Shown here piece after piece: positions 44,021 through 53,270 of a stretch of 64,000 nt of DNA. A program made the translations under genes and the position numbers. The number at the start of each line of letters is the position of its first letter. Position 1 is the first letter of the stretch. Source of the DNA: Stenotrophomonas beteli (GTDB lineage Bacteria > Pseudomonadota > Gammaproteobacteria > Xanthomonadales > Xanthomonadaceae); NCBI RefSeq assembly GCF_001431665.1, contig NZ_LLXV01000033.1, positions 1 through 64,000 of the forward strand. Direction: 5' to 3'. The notes beneath the pieces were generated by a model, which was given only the letters and a program-made list of their open reading frames with translations, was not told where the DNA came from and ran no database searches.

Positions 44021-47000
44021 TCAGTGATGGATGGTCGGTTCACCGTGTTGTACCAGCTGGCCACCGCCGTTGCGGGTGACGAACTTGCGCAGGGCCACGT
44101 AGAACACAGGGGTGAGGAACAGGCCGAACAGGGTCACGCCCAGCATGCCGGCGAACACGGTGATGCCGGTCACCGAGCGCACTTCGGCGCCCGCGCCATG
44201 CGACAGCACCAGCGGCACGGTGCCAGCGATGAACGCGATGGAGGTCATCACGATCGGGCGCAGGCGCAGGCGGCAGGCTTCCAGCGCGGCCTCGACGATG
44301 CCCTTGCCGCCCATCTCCAGCTCTCTGGCGAACTCGACGATCAGGATCGCGTTCTTGCACGCCAGGCCCATCAGCACCACCAGGCCGACCTGCACGAACA
44401 CATTGTTGTCACCACCGGTGAGCCACACACCGAACAGCGCGGACAACAGGGTCATCGGCACGATCAGGATCACCGCCAGCGGCAGCGACCAGCTTTCGTA
44501 CAGGGCGGCCAGCACCAGGAAGGCCAGCATGATCGCCACCGGGAACACGATGAAGGCGGCCTTGCCCTGGGTGGCCTGCTGATAGCTCAGGTCGGTCCAT
44601 TCGGTGGTCATGCCCACCGGCAGTACCTTGCCGGCGATCTCGGTCAGCTTGTTCATCGCCTCGGCCGAGGACAGCAGGCGCGGGTCGGCTTCACCGGCCA
44701 GGTCCGCTGCCGGGTAGCCGTTGAAGCGCAGCACCGGGTCCGGGCCGAAGGTCTGCTTGATGGTGACCATCGAACCGATCGGCACCATTTCGCCGCGGTC
44801 GTTGCGGGTACGCAGCTTGCCGATGTCTTCGACCGTCTCGCGGAACGGACCGTCAGCCTGCGCGATCACCTGCCAGGTACGGCCGAACTGGTTGAAGTCG
44901 TTGACGTAGGCCGAGCCCAGGTAGGTCTGCAAGGTGTCGAACAGCTCGGTGAGCTGCACGCCCTGTGCCTTGGCCTTGACGCGGTCCACCTCGGCATCCA
45001 GTTGCGGCACGTTGGCCTGGTAGCTGGAAATCGGGAAGGCCATGCCCGGCGTCTGCGCAACGGTGCCCTGCATGGCCTGCACGGCATTCTGCAGTGCGCC
45101 GTAGCCCAGGTTGCCGCGGTCCTCGATGAACATCTGGTAGCCGTTGCCGTTGCCCAGGCCGAGGATCGGCGGCGGCATCATCGCGAAGGCAAAGCCTTCC
45201 TGCAGGCCCGCGATCTTCTGGTTGATCTCGGCATTGATCTGCGCGGCGGTACGGCCATGACGCTCGGCGAACGGCTTGAGCGGAATGAACGCCACACCGG
45301 TATTGGGCGTATTGGTGAACTGCAGCGCGTTCAGGCCCGGGAACGAGATGGTGTGGGCCACGCCGTCGGTTTCCTGGGCGATCTTGGCCACCTTGCGCAG
45401 CATTTCATCGGTGCGCGCGATCGACGAGCCCTCCGGCAGCTTCACGCCGGCGATCAGGTACAGCTTGTCCTGGGTCGGGATGAAGCCCGGCGGCACCAGC
45501 TTGAAGATCACGCCGGTACCGACCAGCAGGATCGCGTAGACCACGAACACCGCACCGCGACGGCCGAGGATGCGGGCCACGCCACGCTCGTACTTCTCCG
45601 AGCTGGACTTGAAGAAGCGATTGAACGGACGGAACACCCAGCCGAACAGGCGGTCGATCAGGCGGCTCGGGCCGTCCTTCGGCGCACCATGGGCCTTCAG
45701 CAGGCGCGCGGCCAGGGCCGGCGACAGGGTCAGCGAGTTGATCGCCGAGATCACCGTGGAGATCGCGATGGTGACGGCGAACTGCTTGTAGAACTGGCCC
45801 GTGACCCCGGACAGGAACGCCATCGGCACGAACACGGCACACAGCACCAGCGCGATCGCCACGATCGGGCCGGACACTTCACGCATGGCCTGGTGGGCCG
45901 CGGCGGTGGGCGACAGCCCTTCTTCGATGTTGCGCTCGACGTTCTCCACCACCACGATCGCATCGTCGACCACGATGCCGATCGCCAGCACCAGGCCGAA
46001 CAGGCTCAGCGTGTTGATCGAGAAGCCCAGCAGGTACAGCGCGGCGAAGGTACCCACCACCGACACCGGCACCGCGATCAACGGAATGATCGAGGCACGC
46101 CAGGTCTGCAGGAACAGGATCACCACCAGCACCACCAGCGCGATGGCTTCCAGCAGCGTGGAGACCACGGCCTTGATCGAGTCGCGCACGAAGATGGTGG
46201 TGTCATACACCGCTTCGTACTTCACGTCGGCCGGCATCGTCTTCTGCATCTCGTCCATCGTCGAGATGACCTGGTCGCGGATTTCCAGCGCGTTCGCACC
46301 CGGCGACTGGAAGATACCGATACCGACTGCGTTCTTGCCGTCCAGCTGCGAGCGCAGAGTGTAGTCGCCCGCACCCAACTCCAGGCGGGCCACATCGGAC
46401 AGGCGCACGATCTCGCCATCGGTGCCGCTCTTGAGCACGATGTCGCCGAATTCCTTCTCGGTCTTCAGCCGGCCCTGGGCGTTGATCAGGGTCAGGAACT
46501 TGCTGTCCGGCAGCGGTTCGGCGCCAAGCTGGCCGGCCGACACCTGCACGTTCTGCTCGCGCATGGCGCGCACCACGTCGCTGGCGGTCAGGCCGCGCGA
46601 AGCCACCTTGTCCGGGTCCAGCCAGGCACGCATGGCGTAGTCGCCGCCACCGAAGATCTGCGCGTCACCCACCCCCGGAATACGCGCCAGCGCATCCTTG
46701 ACATGCAGGCGGGCGTAGTTGCGCAGGTACAGGGTGTCGTACTTGCCTTGCGGCGAGGTCAGGTGCACCACCATCAGGAAGGTCGGCGACTGCTTCTGCG
46801 TAGTCACGCCCTGGCGGCGCACGTCCTCGGGCAGGCGTGCCTGCGCCTGCGCCACGCGGTTCTGCACCTTCACCGCCGCCGCGTCCGGATCGGTGCCCGG
46901 GCGGAAGGTGACGGTCATCTGCAGCACGCCGTCCGAGCCGGCCACCGACTTCAGGTACATCATGCCTTCGACGCCGTTGATCGCCTCTTCAAGCGGCGTG

Positions 47001-47191
47001 GCAACGGTCTCGGCAATGACCTTGGGGTTGGCGCCCGGATAGACCGTGCGCACGACCACCGACGGCGGCACCACTTCCGGGTACTCGCTGATCGGCAGGA
47101 TGGGAATCGTGATCAGGCCTGCGGCGAAGATCACGATCGACAGCACCGCCGCGAAGATCGGCCTGTCGATGAAGAAACGGGAAAAGTCCAT
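44021..47191 (-). CDS. smeW: RND multidrug efflux pump SmeW
   Basis: 1056-residue proton-driven inner-membrane transporter of the HAE1 family. Start MDFSRFFIDRPIFAAVLSI is typical. The proton-relay pair Asp-Asp is in GIVVDDAIVVVENVER (helix 4), and the second half repeat has ILIVEFARELEMGGKG. Full length. In S. maltophilia, overproduction of SmeVWX is linked to high-level quinolone, chloramphenicol and tetracycline resistance. Confidence 0.95.
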   Translation of the reverse strand: MDFSRFFIDRPIFAAVLSIVIFAAGLITIPILPISEYPEVVPPSVVVRTVYPGANPKVIAETVATPLEEAINGVEGMMYLKSVAGSDGVLQMTVTFRPGTDPDAAAVKVQNRVAQAQARLPEDVRRQGVTTQKQSPTFLMVVHLTSPQGKYDTLYLRNYARLHVKDALARIPGVGDAQIFGGGDYAMRAWLDPDKVASRGLTASDVVRAMREQNVQVSAGQLGAEPLPDSKFLTLINAQGRLKTEKEFGDIVLKSGTDGEIVRLSDVARLELGAGDYTLRSQLDGKNAVGIGIFQSPGANALEIRDQVISTMDEMQKTMPADVKYEAVYDTTIFVRDSIKAVVSTLLEAIALVVLVVILFLQTWRASIIPLIAVPVSVVGTFAALYLLGFSINTLSLFGLVLAIGIVVDDAIVVVENVERNIEEGLSPTAAAHQAMREVSGPIVAIALVLCAVFVPMAFLSGVTGQFYKQFAVTIAISTVISAINSLTLSPALAARLLKAHGAPKDGPSRLIDRLFGWVFRPFNRFFKSSSEKYERGVARILGRRGAVFVVYAILLVGTGVIFKLVPPGFIPTQDKLYLIAGVKLPEGSSIARTDEMLRKVAKIAQETDGVAHTISFPGLNALQFTNTPNTGVAFIPLKPFAERHGRTAAQINAEINQKIAGLQEGFAFAMMPPPILGLGNGNGYQMFIEDRGNLGYGALQNAVQAMQGTVAQTPGMAFPISSYQANVPQLDAEVDRVKAKAQGVQLTELFDTLQTYLGSAYVNDFNQFGRTWQVIAQADGPFRETVEDIGKLRTRNDRGEMVPIGSMVTIKQTFGPDPVLRFNGYPAADLAGEADPRLLSSAEAMNKLTEIAGKVLPVGMTTEWTDLSYQQATQGKAAFIVFPVAIMLAFLVLAALYESWSLPLAVILIVPMTLLSALFGVWLTGGDNNVFVQVGLVVLMGLACKNAILIVEFARELEMGGKGIVEAALEACRLRLRPIVMTSIAFIAGTVPLVLSHGAGAEVRSVTGITVFAGMLGVTLFGLFLTPVFYVALRKFVTRNGGGQLVQHGEPTIHH

Positions 47192-47303
47192 GGAGGAATT
47201 CCTGGGAAAGGCGTTCGGCGGGCAACAGCCACCCTGCCCCTCGCCGGGATGACGAAGGCAGGGACGGCTGCCGCTGGCGCCGGCAGCTAAGCGGGGACGC
47301 GGA

Positions 47304-48527
47304 TCAGTGCTTCAAGGCAGCGGTGGCATCGCGGCCCGGTGCCGGCGCCGGCTGTGGCTGCATCGCCACCGCCTTGGCCTGCACCGGCATGCCCGGCATG
47401 AAGACCTTCTGCACGCCGTCGATGATCACCTTGTCACCGGCGGCCAGGCCGTGCTCGACAATGCGCAGGCCCTCGGCAGTGCGGCCGAGCTGGATGTCGC
47501 GGCGCTGCGCCTTGCCATCCTTGTCGACCACGTACACGTACTTGCGGTCCTGGTCGGTCAGCACGGCCTTGTCGTCGATCAGCAGGGCCTGGAACTGGCC
47601 GCTGCCGAGCAGCTGCACACGGGCGAACAGGCCCGGCGTGAACTGGCGGTCGGCGTTGTCCAGCAGTGCGCGGACGCGGATGGTGCCGGTGCTGCGGGCC
47701 ACCTGGTTGTCGAGGAAGTCGACCTTGCCCGCGTGCGGGTAGCCTTCTTCACCGGACAGGCCGACCTTCACCGGCAGTGCGCTGTCACGCTCGCTCGGGC
47801 GCTCGCCCTTGCGCGCCATCTGGGCATAGCGCAGGAAGGTGCTTTCGTCGGCATCGAAGTAGACGAACACGGTATCCAGCGAGACCAGCGTGGTCAGCAC
47901 GCTGGCGCTGTCGCCGGCGGTGACCAGGTTGCCGGCGGTGACCATCGCGCGGCCGGCACGGCCATCGATCGGTGCACGCACCTTGGTGAACTCCAGGTTG
48001 AGGCGGGCCGCGTCCAGCGCCGCCTGCGCGGCCTGCACGGCGGCACCGGACTGGTCGGCGGCCGCGCGACGCTGTTCGGCGGTCTCGGTGGAGATCGCCT
48101 GCTGCTCGGATAGCCGCTTGGCGCGCTCGGACTCGCTGCGCGCCAGCGTGGCCTGGGTGCGGGCCCGGGCCAGTTCAGCGGCCGCGCGATCGTACTCGGC
48201 CTGGTAGCTGCGCGCGTCGATGGTGAAGAGCACTTCGCCCTTCTTCACTTCCTGGCCTTCGACATAGTTGACCTTGTCGATGTAGCCGGACACGCGCGGA
48301 CGCAGCTCAACGCTCTGTACCGCTTCGACGCGGCCGCTGAACTCGTCCCACTGGCTGACCTGCTTGACCAGCACCGGCGCGGCGCTGACCTGCGGCGGCG
48401 GCGGCGCACCGGCTTCTTCGGCATGGCCGCCGCTGCAGGCCGCCAGCACGGCCGCGGCGAGGATCGACACGCCGACCATCGCGATGCGATGGCCGAAACG
48501 ATGTGGGGTGGTATTGGGGGAAGTCAT
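47304..48527 (-). CDS. smeV: Periplasmic adaptor lipoprotein SmeV
   Basis: Membrane-fusion protein linking SmeW to SmeX; about 407 residues with lipobox LAAC, beta-barrel and lipoyl halves (YIDKVNYVEGQEVKKGEVLFTID, VRAPIDGRAGRAMVTAGNLV) around an alpha-helical hairpin (about 105-165). A second in-frame ATG nine bases upstream (48536) is possible; 48527 has a better-placed GGA. 112 bases before smeW. Confidence 0.93.
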   Translation of the reverse strand: MTSPNTTPHRFGHRIAMVGVSILAAAVLAACSGGHAEEAGAPPPPQVSAAPVLVKQVSQWDEFSGRVEAVQSVELRPRVSGYIDKVNYVEGQEVKKGEVLFTIDARSYQAEYDRAAAELARARTQATLARSESERAKRLSEQQAISTETAEQRRAAADQSGAAVQAAQAALDAARLNLEFTKVRAPIDGRAGRAMVTAGNLVTAGDSASVLTTLVSLDTVFVYFDADESTFLRYAQMARKGERPSERDSALPVKVGLSGEEGYPHAGKVDFLDNQVARSTGTIRVRALLDNADRQFTPGLFARVQLLGSGQFQALLIDDKAVLTDQDRKYVYVVDKDGKAQRRDIQLGRTAEGLRIVEHGLAAGDKVIIDGVQKVFMPGMPVQAKAVAMQPQPAPAPGRDATAALKH

Positions 48528-48618
48528 GGCATGCATCCGTACGGAGGGGTGGTACAGCTATATGAGAACGTGTTGCAGAAATCGGCGGCGAATACTGCGA
48601 CCTCAACCATGGTCGAGG

Positions 48619-49389
48619 TCAAGCAACGCCTGCGGTGTCGCGCCACAGTGGAGGAACTTCCAGGTGCAGCAGGCCGCGTGGCAGTTCGGCATCGCTGCTG
48701 TCGCAGCGGACGATGGCGCGGTTGTCGCGGCAACCATCCAGCAGCGAGACCACGCGGCGCCCCACCAGCAGCGAGCTGGGCCATTCAATGCAGGCGTTGG
48801 CGGCGTTGGCCGGGGTACACACCGGGCTGCACACTTCCAGCATCTGCGCACGCACACCCAGCGCCTGCGCTTCCTGGTGCACCACCTGCGCATACATGCG
48901 CAGCGCGGCGGTGGTGATCGAGGTCTCGCCGTAGCCCGCCCATGGCTTGGCGCTGGCCGGGCTGCCGATCATCACGTAGCGGCGCGCATGCACGTTGTCC
49001 TGCAGCAGCGGCAGCAGGTGACGCACCGCGTGCACGTGCGGCATCAGATCGGCCTGCATCGCCCCCAGCAGCTCATCGCCGTTGCGGTCGGTCACCCGGC
49101 CGCGACGGTAGGGGCCGCCCATTGCGGCGATCACTGCCGCCAGCGGACGCGGACGCTGCGCGATGCGTTCGGCCAAGGCACGCGCCGAGCCGTCATCGCT
49201 GAGCGAACCCAGCAGCGTCTCCAGGCCGGGCTCATCGGCGAACTGCTCGTGCAGCGCGGCCAGCCGGCCCGGATCGCGGCCCACTACCAGCACCGGACTG
49301 CCCGCTTCGAGCAGCGCGCCCACCACGCCCTGGCCGACGGCGCCGGTACCGCCCAGGACCAGGACTTCGGGCGTCAGTATCCCATTCAC
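48619..49389 (-). CDS. smeU1: SDR-fold oxidoreductase-like protein SmeU1
   Basis: 256 residues with an SDR-type N-terminal Rossmann motif (LVLGGTGAVGQGV). The catalytic Tyr-xxx-Lys is degenerate (YGETSITTAALRMYAQ), so it may be an atypical SDR. Start is GTG 49389, with GGAGG eight bases upstream; it overlaps the stop of a small upstream frame as GTGA. Heads the known part of the smeVWX operon. Confidence 0.85.
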   Translation of the reverse strand: MNGILTPEVLVLGGTGAVGQGVVGALLEAGSPVLVVGRDPGRLAALHEQFADEPGLETLLGSLSDDGSARALAERIAQRPRPLAAVIAAMGGPYRRGRVTDRNGDELLGAMQADLMPHVHAVRHLLPLLQDNVHARRYVMIGSPASAKPWAGYGETSITTAALRMYAQVVHQEAQALGVRAQMLEVCSPVCTPANAANACIEWPSSLLVGRRVVSLLDGCRDNRAIVRCDSSDAELPRGLLHLEVPPLWRDTAGVA

Positions 49390-49613
49390 GGGACATTTCC
49401 TCCCAAATCCGGGATAGTCCCAATCCGGCGCAGGCGGTCACCCTTATGTGGAGCCCGGCGGATGGCACCGCCACGCTGCTGACGCATGGGCGCGGTAAAC
49501 TCACGAAAGTCCTTGTGTACCAAGGAACTCGGACGGGCTTCGACGGTCATCGCCAGGTCCAGGGTGTTCTGGCCGGCGTTCCGGAGTCGGGCAAGAATGT
49601 TGCGCAGGCTCAT
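49386..49613 (-). CDS. Small basic protein at the head of the smeVWX operon
   Basis: 75 residues, MSLRNILARLRNAGQNTLDL at the start and a basic tail (AIRRAPHKGDRLRRIG). ATG 49613 has GGAG ten bases upstream, and its TGA overlaps the smeU1 GTG (GTGA), a sign of translational coupling. No domain recognised, and the published operon description does not include it as far as I recall. Could be a leader ORF rather than a functional protein. Confidence 0.45.
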   Translation of the reverse strand: MSLRNILARLRNAGQNTLDLAMTVEARPSSLVHKDFREFTAPMRQQRGGAIRRAPHKGDRLRRIGTIPDLGGNVP

Positions 49614-49710
49614 GGCGGACGGGCTCCAATTAACGAATGGCGCCACGATAGACCTCAAACCTTTACTTGATTAGTCCTGATTAAGGGGAATAATCATCCC
49701 GCTCCCGGTC

Positions 49711-49730
49711 CAATCGTTCTGTCACGATTG
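49711..49730. promoter_or_regulatory. Candidate SmeRv operator
   Basis: Perfect inverted repeat CAATCGT-TCTGTC-ACGATTG, 30 bases before the smeRv start, in the divergent gap with the smeVWX operon. A second AT-rich direct repeat GATTA-GTCCT-GATTA lies at 49670-49684. The T-N11-A form of LysR sites fits. Confidence 0.45.
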
Positions 49731-49759
49731 TCCCATCCCCGACGTCCAGGATCCCGACC

Positions 49760-50791
49760 ATGTCCCACGATCTCAACGAGACGCTGATCTTCGTCAAAGT
49801 GGTCGAGCAAGGCAGCTTCATTGCCGCTGCCAAATCGCTCGGCCTGCCCAAGACCACGGTCAGCCGCAAAGTGCAGGAACTGGAAACGCGCCTGGGTGCG
49901 CGCCTGCTGCACCGGACCACGCGCCGCCTCGGCCTGACCGAAGCCGGTTCGATCTACCACGAACATTGCCAGCGCATTGCGCGCGAGCTGGAAGAAGCCG
50001 AGAGCGCGGTGAGCCAGCTGCAGTCCGGCCCGCGTGGCTGGCTGCGTTTCACCGTGCCCTATTCAATCGGCATCACCTGGATCGCCCCACTGCTGGGCCA
50101 GTTCCATGCGCAGTATCCAGAGATCCGCCTGGACATGCATATGGGCAACGAGAAGCTGGACCTGATTGCAGGTGAAGCAGATCTGGCGCTGCGCGTGGGT
50201 GCCCTGCCCGATTCCAACCTGGTGGCGCGCAAGCTGGGCAGCCTGCGTACGCAGGTGTTCGCCAGCCCGGCCTACATCGAACGCTATGGCGAACCGCTGC
50301 ATCCGGAAGAACTGCAGTTCCATCGCATCCTGGCCATGCGCAAGCCGTACCACACCGGCAACTCGCCACGCTTCACCTGGCAGCTGGGCGAGAACGGCGG
50401 CGAGCTGCGCGACTTCCCGGTGACGCCGCTGATGACCGCCAACGACATGTCTGCGTTGAACGGTGCGCTGGTGTGTGGCGAAGGCCTGTTGCTGACCGGC
50501 GACGTGATGGCCAAGCCATTCGTCGAATCGGGCATGGTGCGCCGCGTGCTGGCAGGCTGGACCGGTCCGGAAGTGGACTTCAACGCGGTATTCGCCGGCG
50601 GCCGCCTGGTCTCGCCGAAGGTGCGGGCGTTCGTCGACTTCCTGGTCGAGAAGCTCAACTTTGACGCCAATTACATGCTGGCGCAGTGCCCGGGCGCGAA
50701 GCTGGCGCAGCAGCAGAAGGCGCAGGAAGACGCGGCGCTGGAAAGCAGCGGCAAGCGCATCCTGGAAAAGGTGGCCGCTTCGGCGGCGTAA
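49760..50791 (+). CDS. smeRv: LysR regulator of smeVWX (SmeRv)
   Basis: 343 residues: LTTR winged helix (FVKVVEQGSFIAAAKSLGLPKTTVSRKVQELETRLGARLL-type pattern) and a periplasmic-binding-like effector domain. Divergent from the efflux operon. Residue 266 is Gly (RRVLAGWTGP), the wild-type state at the position where substitutions are reported in SmeVWX overproducers. The tail beyond about 300 (Ala/Gln/Lys-rich) is longer than in most LTTRs. Confidence 0.9.
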   Translation: MSHDLNETLIFVKVVEQGSFIAAAKSLGLPKTTVSRKVQELETRLGARLLHRTTRRLGLTEAGSIYHEHCQRIARELEEAESAVSQLQSGPRGWLRFTVPYSIGITWIAPLLGQFHAQYPEIRLDMHMGNEKLDLIAGEADLALRVGALPDSNLVARKLGSLRTQVFASPAYIERYGEPLHPEELQFHRILAMRKPYHTGNSPRFTWQLGENGGELRDFPVTPLMTANDMSALNGALVCGEGLLLTGDVMAKPFVESGMVRRVLAGWTGPEVDFNAVFAGGRLVSPKVRAFVDFLVEKLNFDANYMLAQCPGAKLAQQQKAQEDAALESSGKRILEKVAASAA

Positions 50792-50845
50792 CCGGGAGTA
50801 TCCCCGCATGGCGTGGCTCCACCCGGGCGCGCGATGCCGGTTTCT

Positions 50846-50937
50846 GTAGAGTCGAGCCATGCTCGACTGCTTCTGCTGAGTCGAGCGTGGCTCGGCTGTA
50901 CATGCGCTATCGGCGTGCCGAGCAAGCTCGGCACCTA
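50846..50937. repeat. Cluster of three SMAG-type hairpins
   Basis: GTAGAGTCGAGCCATGCTCG (50846 on), an inverse copy around 50879-50900 ending GTAC (degenerate head), and a third GTGCCGAGCAAGCTCGGCAC followed by CTAC (50914-50937). The three have different stem sequences. They lie between smeRv and the OmpA-like gene. Confidence 0.7.
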
Positions 50938-50940
50938 CAG

Positions 50941-50968
50941 AAAATGCCGCCTGCAAGGGCGGCATTTT
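50941..50968. terminator. Bidirectional terminator
   Basis: AAAATGCCGCC and GGCGGCATTTT stem with a 6-base loop: T runs on both strands, serving smeRv and the convergent OmpA-like gene. Confidence 0.75.
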
Positions 50969-50991
50969 CGTTCCGGCCGAGGGCCGGACCA

Positions 50992-51026
50992 GCTCAAGCA
51001 ATAACGCTACGCGTTATTGCTTGAGC
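50992..51026. repeat. Palindrome over the stop codon of the OmpA-like gene
   Basis: Perfect 16-bp arms GCTCAAGCAATAACGC and inverse with a 3-base centre. The right arm encodes the last residues (LKQ-stop) of the lipoprotein. Confidence 0.7.
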
Positions 51027-51709
51027 GGAATCACCCGAATCTCGACGCGGCGGTTCTTGGCCCGGCCGGCATCGGTGCTGTTGTCGGCAATCGGGTAGGA
51101 CTTGCCGGCGCCCAGCGTTTCGATACGCACGCTCTGCACGCCCTGGCCGATCAGGTACTGCGCCACCGAGTCGGCACGTTCCTTGGACAGGCGGTTGTTG
51201 ACCGCATCGCTGCCGATGCTGTCGGTATGGCCGACCACTTCGATCATGGTCTGGTTGTAATCACGCAGGGTGCCTGCCACGCCGTTCAGCGAGCCATAGA
51301 ACTGCGGCTTCAGCGTCGACTTGCCGAAGTCGAAGGTGATGCCGTCCGGCAGGTTCAGCATGATGTTGTCACCCTGGCGCTGCACATCGATGCCGGTGTT
51401 GGCAGTGCGCTCACGCAGCGCGCGTTCCTGGCGGTCCTGGTACTGGCCGACGGCGGCGCCGCTGAGTGCGCCGATACCGGCACCGATCAGCGCGTGCTGG
51501 CGACGCTCGGTGGCGCTGTCGCCGGTCAACAGGCCGGCTGCCACGCCGATGGCGGTACCGATCAGGGCGTTGCGACCGGTGCGGTTCTGCTGCTCGGTCG
51601 GGTTGCCGTACTGGTCGCTCTGTACGTAGGAGCCGCCGGTGGCGCAGGCCGACAGGACGGCCGCACTCATCAGGGCCAGTGCGACGTTGCGGGTGGTGTT
51701 ACGGATCAT
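51014..51709 (-). CDS. OmpA-family lipoprotein with glycine zipper
   Basis: 231 residues. Lipobox LSAC; glycine-zipper segment (NALIGTAIGVAAGLLTGD, ALIGAGIGALSGAAVGQYQD, about 50-95) and a C-terminal OmpA peptidoglycan-binding domain (EVVGHTDSIGSDAVNNRLSKERADSV-type, NRRVEIRV). Resembles E. coli YiaD. AAGGAG six bases before ATG 51709 fixes the start. Likely anchors the outer membrane to peptidoglycan. Confidence 0.9.
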   Translation of the reverse strand: MIRNTTRNVALALMSAAVLSACATGGSYVQSDQYGNPTEQQNRTGRNALIGTAIGVAAGLLTGDSATERRQHALIGAGIGALSGAAVGQYQDRQERALRERTANTGIDVQRQGDNIMLNLPDGITFDFGKSTLKPQFYGSLNGVAGTLRDYNQTMIEVVGHTDSIGSDAVNNRLSKERADSVAQYLIGQGVQSVRIETLGAGKSYPIADNSTDAGRAKNRRVEIRVIPLKQ

Positions 51710-51848
51710 GAGGTTCTCCTTGGTTTCCGGTCGGCCGGCGGCCTGCGGGCGCAAAGAGAATAAACAGCCCGATGCGATGCCGGAATGATGATCGGGCACG
51801 CCGACAGGGCCGCGTTCAGCTAACTGACCAGGCCGCTCAGGTCGTCCT

Positions 51849-53270
51849 TTACCCTGCCCCCGACTGGCGGTAAGCCGCCAACGCGGCGTCGCGGCCCGCA
51901 GCCAGATCCACCAGTGGCGTGCGTGGATAGTCCGGCGCGTGTGCCGCCAGCAGCAACGGATGCTGCCAGGGAGCGAAGCGCGCCTTCACCGGCAGCGCCG
52001 CCAGTTCGGGCACCCAGCGGCTGATGTAGCGGGCCTGCGGGTCGAACTTCTCGGCCTGGGTGACCGGGTTGAACACACGGAAATACGGTGCGGCGTCGGC
52101 ACCGGTTCCCGCCACCCACTGCCAGCCCATGGTGTTGTTGGCCAGGTCGGCGTCGACCAGGGTGTCCCAGAACCAGCGTGCGCCATGCAGCCAGTGCGCG
52201 CGCAGGTGCTTGCACAGATAGCTGGCCACGATCATCCGCACCCGGTTGTGCATGTAGCCGGTGTGCCACAGCTCGCGCAGGCCGGCATCGACGATCGGCA
52301 CGCCGGTGTTGCCGCGTTGCCAGTCGTGCAGTTGCGCGTCACTCGGTGTGGCCCACGGGAAACGGTCAAAGCGCGGGTTGAGGTTGTCGGTCGGCGTTTT
52401 CGGGAAGTGATGCAGCAGGTGGTAGGCGAAATCACGCCAGCCGAGCTGGCGCAGGTAGCCGTCGATGTCGGCGTCGGTACCGGCACTGCGCAGGCCTTCC
52501 AGCGCATGGGCAATGCGCCACGGCGCGATCTCGCCGAAATGCAGGTGCGGCGACAGCCGCGAGGTACCCACGCGATCCGGCAGGTCGCGCTGCTGGCGAT
52601 AACCGCGTAGCGCGCCGTCCTCGAACACGGACAGCGCCTCCAGCGCACCGGCTTCGCCCGGCCGCCAGTGCTCCCAGAAGCCGGTGTCCCAGTCCAGCGT
52701 CGGTGCCAGCTGGAGATCATCCAGTGCGAGGCTGTCCACCGTGTGCGCCGCCAGTGCCTTCGGTGCGGCCTGCAAGGCGGGCAGGCGCCAATGACTGAGT
52801 ACGTTGCGCCAGTACGGGGTGAATACCTTGTACGGCTGCCCCTGCTGGGTCGCGACGTCCCAGGGCTCGAACAACAGGCTGCCATTGCAGCTCTGCGCGT
52901 CGATGCCCTGTTCGCGCAGCGTGCGCTTGATGCTGGCGTCGCGTGGTTGGGTGGCCGGTTCGTACTTGCGGTTCCAGTACACCGCGTCGGCGCCGGTCTG
53001 CTCGATCAGCGCCTGCAGGGTCGGCAGGCTGTCGCCACTGCGCAGCACCAGCGAAGAGCCACGTGCGCGCAGGTCGGCATCCAGCGCCGCCAGAGATCGG
53101 TGGCGCCACGCATCGGAGGCCGCACCCGGTGCCCACTCGCCTTCCTCATGCGGCGCATGGATGTAGGCCGGTACCACCTCATGGCCGGCATCGAGCGCGG
53201 CCTGCAGGGCCGGATTGTCCTGCAGCCGCAGATCGCGGCGGAACCACACCAACGCTACCGACACGTGCAT
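51849..53270 (-). CDS. phrB: Deoxyribodipyrimidine photolyase
   Basis: 473-residue class I CPD photolyase that repairs UV dimers with light. The antenna domain begins VALVWFRRDLRLQDNPAL. The FAD-binding region has TSRLSPHLHFGEI, GWRDFAYHLLHHFP, TGYMHNRVRMIVASYLCKHL and NNTMGWQWVAGTGADAAPYF. ATG 53270 fits the family. Divergent from a SUKH-domain gene. Confidence 0.95.
   Translation of the reverse strand: MHVSVALVWFRRDLRLQDNPALQAALDAGHEVVPAYIHAPHEEGEWAPGAASDAWRHRSLAALDADLRARGSSLVLRSGDSLPTLQALIEQTGADAVYWNRKYEPATQPRDASIKRTLREQGIDAQSCNGSLLFEPWDVATQQGQPYKVFTPYWRNVLSHWRLPALQAAPKALAAHTVDSLALDDLQLAPTLDWDTGFWEHWRPGEAGALEALSVFEDGALRGYRQQRDLPDRVGTSRLSPHLHFGEIAPWRIAHALEGLRSAGTDADIDGYLRQLGWRDFAYHLLHHFPKTPTDNLNPRFDRFPWATPSDAQLHDWQRGNTGVPIVDAGLRELWHTGYMHNRVRMIVASYLCKHLRAHWLHGARWFWDTLVDADLANNTMGWQWVAGTGADAAPYFRVFNPVTQAEKFDPQARYISRWVPELAALPVKARFAPWQHPLLLAAHAPDYPRTPLVDLAAGRDAALAAYRQSGAG

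Noticed and set aside
43364-47290. A 1308-codon open frame on the plus strand across smeU2 and smeW
   Set aside because: Antisense shadow of the RND pump and SDR genes; product is His/Gln/Arg-rich low-complexity with no motif.
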